A stretch of 32,280 nucleotides of DNA from an uncultured Pirellulaceae bacterium. GTDB lineage: Bacteria; Planctomycetota; Planctomycetia; Pirellulales; Pirellulaceae. Made by a program: the position numbers and the translations under genes. Under the pieces are notes generated by a model. That model worked only from the letters and a program-made list of their open reading frames with translations, did not search any database and was not told the DNA's origin. Location of the stretch: assembly GCA_938091115.1 (NCBI GenBank), contig CALKNI010000019.1, positions 1 through 32,280 on the forward strand, written 5' to 3'. Of the stretch, positions 26,031-32,280 are shown in pieces; the first letter of the stretch is position 1; every line of letters starts with the position of its first letter.

Positions 26031-27116
26031 CTAGTCTTTTGGTTTGGCTAATTTCTTCAAGTGCTCTTTTACTTGTTGCTCACCGCTCAAGAATTCCACA
26101 TCCACGACCAACGCATAAACAGGGATCCGACCGAGTCGGTTGGTGCCGAGTTTCACTAGATCTTTATGGGTGCAGACAATCATCGATGCGCCCTTGGTTT
26201 GGGCGGAATCTCTAATTTGATCTAAATCACTCCGTTGATAATGATAGTGGTCGGCGAATCTCACAGAACCAACGATATTGCAATTGAGCCTTTCAAGAGA
26301 GAGCTTAAAGTTTTCCGGATTGCCAATTCCGCAAAAAAAGAAAACCGGCTGACCCTCTAATCTTGAAACCTGCTCTTTCTGTCCATCGAATTGCAGAAGA
26401 TGGCTGGCTCGGGTTTGTGTTTCCGCGATCGCTATTCCGGGCGCGTAACGTTTGATCTTTTGAACGATTGCGTTTCGATCGGGAATAGAGATCAAGTGAA
26501 TTCGTGTTAAGATAATGAGATCGGCTCGGGATAGCCCACTCAGCGGTTCTCGTAAAAGGCCGCGGGGCAACAAGCGATTAAATCCAAAAGGTGCGGTAGC
26601 GTCAATCAAAACAATGTCGAGATCACGAGCAAGTTGGCGGTGCTGGAATGCATCGTCGAGAACAATGATTTCAGAATCGAGTTCTTGGTACGCAATTTGT
26701 GTCATTCGGTAGCGATCAGGATCCTGAAGATGGGGTACATCAGGAAGTCGATGTTCCATTTCCAAAGCTTCGTCATTGGGGCCATCGACTCCATTTCGAG
26801 TTTCGGAGCCGTAGCCACGGCTAACGAGCGCTACGCGCCAACCACAGGAGCGAAGCTGTTTGGCTATCCAGATGACCATTGGTGTTTTCCCGGTTCCTCC
26901 GGTGGTCAAATTGCCGACAGAGATTACAGGAATGCCGGCATTCCGGATGATCTTCTCGTTGTTTTGTTTGGTTGCAAAATCAAATTTTCTATTGCGCAGA
27001 AAAATTACCGCGCGGTAGACAGGGGTGATGCATCCTAGTGCGACGCGTAACAAGGCAGCGACAATGTCTTTTCGTTGGCCACTAATGGTTTCGAGAAGTT
27101 GGGTGCGATCGAACAT
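26031..27116 (-). CDS. lpxK: Tetraacyldisaccharide 4'-kinase
   Basis: 361 residues from the ATG at 27116 (MFDRTQLLETISGQ); a TTG 12 codons upstream is less likely. Phosphorylates the 4' position of the lipid A disaccharide at the inner membrane. The P-loop is GNLTTGGTGKTP (68-79, Lys77). The family signatures VSRGYG and DDAFQHR (154-160; usually DDGFQHR) follow, as does LLPRGLLREPLSGL. An N-terminal helix about 20-40 probably anchors it to the membrane. Length is slightly above the usual 330. Its presence supports an LPS-type outer membrane. No other lpx genes are adjacent. Confidence 0.94.
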   Translation of the reverse strand: MFDRTQLLETISGQRKDIVAALLRVALGCITPVYRAVIFLRNRKFDFATKQNNEKIIRNAGIPVISVGNLTTGGTGKTPMVIWIAKQLRSCGWRVALVSRGYGSETRNGVDGPNDEALEMEHRLPDVPHLQDPDRYRMTQIAYQELDSEIIVLDDAFQHRQLARDLDIVLIDATAPFGFNRLLPRGLLREPLSGLSRADLIILTRIHLISIPDRNAIVQKIKRYAPGIAIAETQTRASHLLQFDGQKEQVSRLEGQPVFFFCGIGNPENFKLSLERLNCNIVGSVRFADHYHYQRSDLDQIRDSAQTKGASMIVCTHKDLVKLGTNRLGRIPVYALVVDVEFLSGEQQVKEHLKKLAKPKD

Positions 27117-27359
27117 GGCGTCAGTATGCCAGTGGGATGTGGTTAAAATCAAGTCGCCAACCGAAAAACTCGGCAGACCTCGCTATTTTTTGCACGTGGG
27201 TGTCTGCTATTTGTTTTCTCCGAATGATGTATTCTCTCTAAAAGAATCATCTGGTTATACTTTTATGCAACTGCATTCTGGAAATAAGTGGTGCCGCTGA
27301 AAAAGGGCTAGTCCAGCCGTTGCGGTTAAGTCAATAATTTTTCGACTGGGTCGTTTGAC

Positions 27360-28100
27360 ATGAATATTAGCGAGGATGCATCAAAAGCTCACGAGGCGGA
27401 GAAGGAAATGGCTGTCTCGGTACGGTGGTGTGCGTTGAGTTATATTCAGCGTCGCGTTGCCGGGGTTTTGGTAGAGAAATCAAAAACGACACCTGACGTT
27501 TATCCGATGACGTTAAACGGTATTAAAACCGCATCAAACCAAAAGAGTAACCGGAGCCCGCAACTTGATCTTCGGGAGGACCAGGTTGAGCAGGCACTTT
27601 ATGAATTGCGCGAACTCGGGGCCGTTGTTGAGGTGCATGCGGGCGGACGTGTGCCGAAGTTCAAGCACCAACTATACGAGTGGATGGGAGTCAATACAGC
27701 GGAACTCGCTGTGATGGCAGAGTTGTTACTCCGCGGCGAACAAACACTTGGTGAATTGCGAGGAAGAGCTTCTCGAATGACACGGATCTCTGATCTAGAG
27801 GAGCTCCGGCCAATCGTTGCGTCCCTCATTCAACTGCGTTTGGTTATTCCTTTAACGCCTTCGGGCCGTGGGCAAATTGTGACTCACGGTCTTTACAAGA
27901 CAGACGAACTCGAAGGTTTGAAATCTCGATTTTCAACTTTTGACTCTGATGACTTGGAAATGCCTCCGAAGACTTCCTCTCCAAGAGAATTGGTTGCAGA
28001 AATACCTCAGGGTGCTTGGTCCGCGATTCAGCAGGAAGTAGCCCAATTGCGATTAGAAGTGAATGAATTAAAAAAAACTGTCGCCGATTTACAGCGTTAA
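27360..28100 (+). CDS. YceH / DUF480 (UPF0502) winged-helix protein
   Basis: 246 residues. Tandem winged-helix modules. The first contains RRVAGVLVEKSKTTPDVYPM and TLNGIKTASNQKSNRSP, the family signature. The second contains ELAVMAELLLRGEQTLGELR and GRASRM. The C-terminal 30 residues (AIQQEVAQLRLEVNELKKTV) form a short coiled coil, as in other members. Cytosolic. The function is not firmly established; a DNA-binding or scaffold role is inferred from the fold. The ATG at 27360 has no strong ribosome-binding site. It is divergent from lpxK. Confidence 0.92.
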   Translation: MNISEDASKAHEAEKEMAVSVRWCALSYIQRRVAGVLVEKSKTTPDVYPMTLNGIKTASNQKSNRSPQLDLREDQVEQALYELRELGAVVEVHAGGRVPKFKHQLYEWMGVNTAELAVMAELLLRGEQTLGELRGRASRMTRISDLEELRPIVASLIQLRLVIPLTPSGRGQIVTHGLYKTDELEGLKSRFSTFDSDDLEMPPKTSSPRELVAEIPQGAWSAIQQEVAQLRLEVNELKKTVADLQR

Positions 28101-28550
28101 AGACGTTTTTTGATTCACGCGAAAGTCGAAGGCGAGTCAAAGTTTACGGATTGTTGTGGTTGTTGGGTTTTTTGCCCGCACTCCGGCATCACAATCGGAA
28201 TTGCACTCAGGGTTTTCCTCAGTTGATTAGCTTACCGAGCCCACCCGACGCGTTTCAGCCGAGTATTCGCCAAGACGCGTGTAAAGGTTGAAATCGAAAA
28301 TGCGCGCCGGGTTGATACAGGCGTCAGTGGTTTGGTTGCAAACCGGTTAATCGTCTATTTCGGGCTTGCTTGATTGAAAAGGAAAGTCGATTCGAAACTT
28401 AGCGGACTGTCCAAACCATTCGATATCACCGTGCAAATCGTTTGGCTGAGAAATTAGCAGCGTTGATCCACTTGGTGATTGATCAACTTGCTTGTGGAGG
28501 CTCGCATCTAGGAAGAGTGTTATTCGCTGTCAGCTAGAAAAGAACTTACC
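28101..28550. other. Non-coding interval
   Basis: 450 bases without a credible gene. There is no clear terminator after the DUF480 gene and no confident promoter. It presumably holds the promoter of the secreted protein at 28551. Confidence 0.5.
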
Positions 28551-29951
28551 ATGAATCTAAAAATTGTTTTCAGCTCAATTCTGACGTCCTTGATCTGTCT
28601 GCCATTAATTTCGAGTCAAGTCGTTGCACAAGATCTGAGTGCTCCAGGCCGACCCGGAGGTTTAGACCTCGGTTCAGGAGTTTCAACCAATTCGGATTTC
28701 ATGGAAGAGACGCGAAACATGGTCAACCCGCGATTTGCAGGCTGGCAGGAGGTGACGCATGTTGCCAGTGGTGACCGCGTTAGTGAGACGCTTCGCGGGA
28801 ACTGGATTATGGTGGATTCAAACGGTCGATTTGACGGTTCAGTTACCGCAGCTGCGGGAGCAGACGTGTCGAGGATGGAAATCTTTTTACTGAACCGTGG
28901 GCGCCTGGTAAAGCAAACGACTCTCAATGCAGGGGGGCGATTTGAATTCAATAACGTTACGCAGGGTGCCTATTCAATAATTGGCTGGGGCAACAATGGT
29001 TTTTTTGCATTTGGTTTAAATATTTTGCAAAACAACCCCAATAATAAAGGTGAAATTGGGAATCGAATTAGTGCAACCGCATTTCAAAATCGGACGACAA
29101 TTAACACCGACTGGATCAAGTACTATTCGCCTCAGGTTGAATTCCGTGTTTTTGGAGCTTATCCGACAGGACAGGAAGCAACCGCTCCTGCTGCTCTGTT
29201 CGGATGTGAAGGACTCGCGAAAAACCTTCCTGCGTCGGTAACTGCGACGTCACTGTCTAGCCGCCCGGTTTCGCGGCTTGCTGACGGACGATTGGTTGGC
29301 CGCATCCACCAAATGAACTCACTCAACGGCCGACCGGTCGATGTCCGGTCGACGAAGGTTATGCTCTTTCAGGGCGACATCGTTGTCGCTTCAACGACCA
29401 CGGACAACTACGGCACCTTCGCCTTTAATGATGTCCCCGATGGCTCGTACGGATTAGCTGCCGTTGGTGTTGATGGCGTTGGTTTGATTGGAATTGACGT
29501 CTCAAGCGAGCAGTCACCTGTAAATAATATAAGCCCCAAGGTAATTGATTTTGCGATGACCTCGGCGGAGACGACCGGCTGGTTGAATAATTTTGCCGGT
29601 GAATTTGCTTATCGTCGTGCTCTCTTGGCTCCCCGCCCCGAAGTCGCTAAGCAAGATCCCGCTGTTTGCCCAGATTGTAATGGCCAGCCGGGTGGTTGTA
29701 ATCAGTGTGATGCCAGTTTTGCTGAAAGTTGCAAATCGCGAAGTATTACGTTTGAGCAGTGGTCCCAAGGGGGCTGTGAGACAGAGGCTCAAAAATACGG
29801 TGATGGATCAATCCTTGCTGCTTGGGCTGCACAACAGCGGAAAAACGTAAAACGGAATGATGCAAGATTTGAGAAAGCATTTTTCCCTAACGAGAGCCTT
29901 AAGGGATTTGATCTTAATCAACCAACGCCTGCTCCTGTACCGCAAAATTAG
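28551..29951 (+). CDS. Secreted protein with two carboxypeptidase-regulatory-like beta-sandwich domains
   Basis: 466 residues. A clear signal peptide (MNLKIVFSSILTSLICLPLI, Ala-Gln cleavage near 26-27). Two similar beta-sandwich units are visible: about 85-180 (SNGRFDGSVTAAAG ... GGRFEFNNVTQGAYSIIGWG) and about 243-325 (ADGRLVGRIH ... NYGTFAFNDVPDGSYGLAAV). Each has the G-F-F--VP-G-Y hallmark of CarboxypepD_reg or Cna-B-like folds. Between 374 and 394 is a Cys-rich knuckle (CPDC, GGCNQC, SFAESC) that could bind a metal or form disulfides. No enzyme domain is present. A role as a cell-surface or envelope structural protein is inference. It is followed by a strong terminator. Confidence 0.78.
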   Translation: MNLKIVFSSILTSLICLPLISSQVVAQDLSAPGRPGGLDLGSGVSTNSDFMEETRNMVNPRFAGWQEVTHVASGDRVSETLRGNWIMVDSNGRFDGSVTAAAGADVSRMEIFLLNRGRLVKQTTLNAGGRFEFNNVTQGAYSIIGWGNNGFFAFGLNILQNNPNNKGEIGNRISATAFQNRTTINTDWIKYYSPQVEFRVFGAYPTGQEATAPAALFGCEGLAKNLPASVTATSLSSRPVSRLADGRLVGRIHQMNSLNGRPVDVRSTKVMLFQGDIVVASTTTDNYGTFAFNDVPDGSYGLAAVGVDGVGLIGIDVSSEQSPVNNISPKVIDFAMTSAETTGWLNNFAGEFAYRRALLAPRPEVAKQDPAVCPDCNGQPGGCNQCDASFAESCKSRSITFEQWSQGGCETEAQKYGDGSILAAWAAQQRKNVKRNDARFEKAFFPNESLKGFDLNQPTPAPVPQN

Positions 29952-30000
29952 CCAGATCATAAAATGGCGGTTTGATTCGCCAGTTGAGTATTTGTTTTCG

Positions 30001-30032
30001 AAGGTCGGGTCCAATTGGATCTGGCCTTTTTT
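30001..30032 (+). terminator. Intrinsic terminator of the secreted beta-sandwich gene
   Basis: A 12-pair stem (30001-30012 with 30017-30028, three G-U pairs) around an AATT loop, then six T at 30027-30032. It lies 50 bases after the stop codon at 29951. Confidence 0.8.
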
Positions 30033-30038
30033 ATTGTG

Positions 30039-30069
30039 AAAAAGGGCAGCCTCGGATGAGCCTGCCCTT
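30039..30069 (-). terminator. Intrinsic terminator of the convergent minus-strand gene
   Basis: An 8-bp stem AAGGGCAG (30042-30049) with CTGCCCTT (30062-30069). On the minus strand it is followed by a run of T (plus-strand A at 30039-30043). It lies about 55 bases past the stop of the gene at 30124-31776 and is back to back with the plus-strand terminator. Confidence 0.72.
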
Positions 30070-30123
30070 CGGGATTTCTAGTTTGAATAGCTTTAATCAC
30101 TAAGGTGACTAAATTCAAACGAA

Positions 30124-31776
30124 TTAAAAATCTTCGCTGCCGGGCATTTGGCCTTGCAGTTGGGTGCCGGCGGCTCCGAGAAGTGCAAAGATACCTTCTT
30201 GGATTTCTACTCGGAAGTTAACTCCATCGTCGATGACATAAGTCATATTAATTGCGCTGCTTTCCGATTCCTTCAGAGTGTCAATCAACGTACCCATCAT
30301 TGGGTCGTCGTTCACACGAGCAGCCATTTCGAGAATGGGAACTAAGTTAAAGCTCATCGCCATTGCCGGAGACTGGGACTTGTCTTTGCCTTTACTCTTG
30401 GCACTCGCATCCATCGCTTTTTTGATGATACTTTCTGGATTGGTTCCAACTCCCATATAAGCGGTGTCCATTCCAATGCCAACGACCATCGCAAGTGACG
30501 ACCCAATAATTTCTTGCAATTCGTCTGGTCCGTCTGAGACATCAACATTAATCGTGTGAAAAGTAACATCCTTGTGGCTGCCGGAATTCAAATTGACATC
30601 AAGCTGGCCAGGAGCCATTCCCTCTGCCATTTTGGAGAGTTCCTTCACTGCGGATTCAAGTTTTTTGGGATTGGTTAATTGCATGCCCATGGCGAAATTA
30701 ACGTCCTCTTCATCCATCATGATCACAGCACCCATGTCGACGACTCCGTTTTGAAGCGTCTCTTCGGCAACTTCGATAATTGTAGACATTGCCTTTTCAA
30801 TGGCATCAAGATTATCGTCTGACAAATCTGATTCGTAGCCTAATTCTTCCATCATTGAAGGAACGAGGTCACTTAGAACTGTGGTGTAATTTGCCGCGTC
30901 TTCACCGGAAATCGATCCTGACTGGTTTAAAGTCATGGCGGCTCCGTCCATGACGAATCCAGAAAAGTTAGAAGGCTTCTTGGGAGCAGAATCTGCAAGC
31001 TTTGCCGCAAGATCGGAGTTTGGCGCTCCTTTGAAGCCAAAGTCCATAATCATATTCTTGTTATCTTCGTTGATTCCGAGTCCGATCGTGATGCTATCAG
31101 ACTGGGTCATAAGCATATCAAGTTGTTCCATTTGAAGATCGAGACTTGTCTCGTCGCCAAGTTGGGATTGAGTCATTTCGGCGCTTGAACGAATCAAGTC
31201 CATCGCCTGGTCTTTCATCGCAGCGGGAATGTTTTCTGCAAAAATCTTTGCAGCAATATTGTATTTTCCTGATAGTTCCTTGATGACGTCTTTGGGAACG
31301 CTTGGGGTCGATTCAAGCATCTCAGCGTTCATGGCAAAGAAGGCGTAATCGCCGTCCATTTTGACTGACATTTCCTCGCCAGAATCCATGATGATGGTTG
31401 TCATGTCGTCGCCTTCATCGATTTCCGCCATCTGAGAGACTGTATCGAGAATAGCATCCATATTGGTGACCGGCAGAAAACCAACCATCTCAGGCATGGG
31501 AGAATCATCGGCGAAGAAAAGCATGAGTCCGGCGTCTTTTTTTCCGTCGATACCACTGGTGTATGGCTTAATCATGGCGTCAACAAAGAACATCATTTGC
31601 CCGAAACCGGCGGCGTCCATCAGATATTTGACATCTGAAATTTGCTCTTCAATTTGTTTGATGGAGACCACAACGGCGGGCTCCGAAGTGCTTTGGCAAA
31701 ACGCTTTGCTCATCGGGAGCAACGTCATTGCGCTGATCAGCAGGCTTAAAACGAATGGTTTAAATAAAGACTTCAC
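30124..31776 (-). CDS. Methionine-rich secreted planctomycete protein, function unknown
   Basis: 550 residues from a GTG at 31776 with GGAG seven bases upstream. A signal peptide (MKSLFKPFVLSLLISAMTLL ... AFCQS) directs export. The mature protein is acidic and unusually rich in Met (for example MMFFVDAMI, DLQMEQLDMLMTQ, GAVIMMDEEDVNFAMGMQL). It alternates amphipathic helices and strands in a repeated beta-alpha style, with a segment like VGFLPVTNMDAILDTVSQMA near residue 100. It resembles the large secreted DUF-type proteins widespread in planctomycetes but I cannot name the family. Homologous blocks in the two halves suggest an internal duplication. No catalytic motif is visible. Confidence 0.72.
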   Translation of the reverse strand: MKSLFKPFVLSLLISAMTLLPMSKAFCQSTSEPAVVVSIKQIEEQISDVKYLMDAAGFGQMMFFVDAMIKPYTSGIDGKKDAGLMLFFADDSPMPEMVGFLPVTNMDAILDTVSQMAEIDEGDDMTTIIMDSGEEMSVKMDGDYAFFAMNAEMLESTPSVPKDVIKELSGKYNIAAKIFAENIPAAMKDQAMDLIRSSAEMTQSQLGDETSLDLQMEQLDMLMTQSDSITIGLGINEDNKNMIMDFGFKGAPNSDLAAKLADSAPKKPSNFSGFVMDGAAMTLNQSGSISGEDAANYTTVLSDLVPSMMEELGYESDLSDDNLDAIEKAMSTIIEVAEETLQNGVVDMGAVIMMDEEDVNFAMGMQLTNPKKLESAVKELSKMAEGMAPGQLDVNLNSGSHKDVTFHTINVDVSDGPDELQEIIGSSLAMVVGIGMDTAYMGVGTNPESIIKKAMDASAKSKGKDKSQSPAMAMSFNLVPILEMAARVNDDPMMGTLIDTLKESESSAINMTYVIDDGVNFRVEIQEGIFALLGAAGTQLQGQMPGSEDF

Positions 31777-32280
31777 GTTTGGTCTCCAAACTCTGGTTGG
31801 TGCTTATTGTTAGATACGATTAAAAAAATCAACTTTGACCTAAGGAAATTAGATCATCGCGATCTAGGGTTCTAATTTTTTTGACTCTCAATTGCGGTTA
31901 CTGGTGTTTGCCAAAGGGTCATTTCGCCTGTTCATTGTCCATCAACCGGCTTTAGATGCAATAACCAGCAAAATAGTGTAAGAATGTTTCGCAAAAGTAG
32001 GTACCGTCAGGTTACGAAGTGATACTTAGCGAAGTAACACTCTCTTTTGACATTACCTTTGAAACGCAATAATTGTTTTAGATGTTCCAATTACTGTGCA
32101 AACGACTTAGAAATCTGGGCCGGAATTTGAACGTTTGGCCTATCGATACGAGATTTAACAGTGACTGGGTAGCCGCCGGATCTCGGTTAACCGAGTCGTA
32201 GATTCTTAATTTTACGGCAAATCAGGGCTCAAGCACCTGGAGATCCTGGGAGCTGGTGATTTTTTCGAAATGACCGAAAT
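31777..32280. other. Non-coding end of the window
   Basis: No gene recognised. It contains the upstream region of the Met-rich protein gene, a short inverted repeat TAGATC/GATCTA near 31850-31866 and a perfect 14-bp palindrome CTCGGTTAACCGAG at 32182-32195. A gene may begin beyond the window. Confidence 0.45.
32047..32074 (+). promoter_or_regulatory. Possible sigma-70-like promoter
   Basis: TTGACA (32047-32052) is followed after 16 bases by ATAATT (32069-32074). It reads toward the window end. Planctomycete promoters are poorly conserved, so this is a weak call without a gene to attach it to. Confidence 0.3.

Noticed and set aside
1-32280. tRNA genes (including tRNA-Sec), rRNA or CRISPR arrays
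   Set aside because: No cloverleaf with a CCA-ready acceptor, no rRNA-like sequence and no regularly spaced direct repeats were seen; the repeat arrays present are coding.

Overview
The window looks like chromosomal DNA of a planctomycete, probably of the Pirellulales group. Lineage markers are a BBP7-type outer-membrane barrel, a degenerate sulfatase-fold protein, HEAT and leucine-rich solenoid proteins, and large secreted proteins of unknown function. The lpxK gene indicates an LPS-bearing envelope. Housekeeping anchors are thrS, infC, pyrE, lpxK and a threonine-synthase gene.

Layout. 1-4.8 kb is accessory: a small secreted protein with an internal duplication, a decayed tyrosine-recombinase tail, a HEAT/LRR-like secreted repeat protein, a small membrane protein, a short PVC-type unknown and a DUF2293 protein. 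5.0-8.1 kb holds ferritin, a di-iron membrane hydroxylase and a PLP aminotransferase, all on the minus strand. 8.6-12.3 kb holds a soluble hybrid histidine kinase, threonine synthase and a convergent RidA-family gene. 12.4-14.5 kb holds two convergent redox genes, each interrupted by one in-frame TGA exactly at a catalytic cysteine position. 14.9-17.7 kb is thrS-infC. 17.8-21.6 kb holds the BBP7 barrel, pyrE and the degenerate sulfatase. 21.8-28.1 kb holds a 1397-residue secreted TIM-barrel-like protein, lpxK and a YceH/DUF480 gene. 28.5-31.8 kb holds two convergent secreted proteins separated by back-to-back terminators.

The main discovery candidate is the pair at 12.4-14.5 kb. An AhpD-like peroxidase-related protein reads C-F-Y-[TGA]-T-L-F-H. 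A TlpA-like thioredoxin-fold lipoprotein reads W-[TGA]-P-P-C. In both, homology continues in the same frame after the TGA. Both have a hairpin just downstream that can present a GGUC apical loop, the sequence I recall in the E. coli fdhF SECIS. Several other genes here end in TGA (infC, the 1397-residue gene), so TGA is a normal stop in this genome. Both genes are therefore annotated as selenoproteins, and conventional gene calling would split each into two fragments.

A second start/stop subtlety is infC. It can only begin at an ATT codon, the hallmark of IF3 autoregulation, so a default call would lose its first 31 residues. No tRNA genes, CRISPR arrays or intact mobile elements were seen. 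The Sec machinery (selA, selB, selC, selD) is not in this window.
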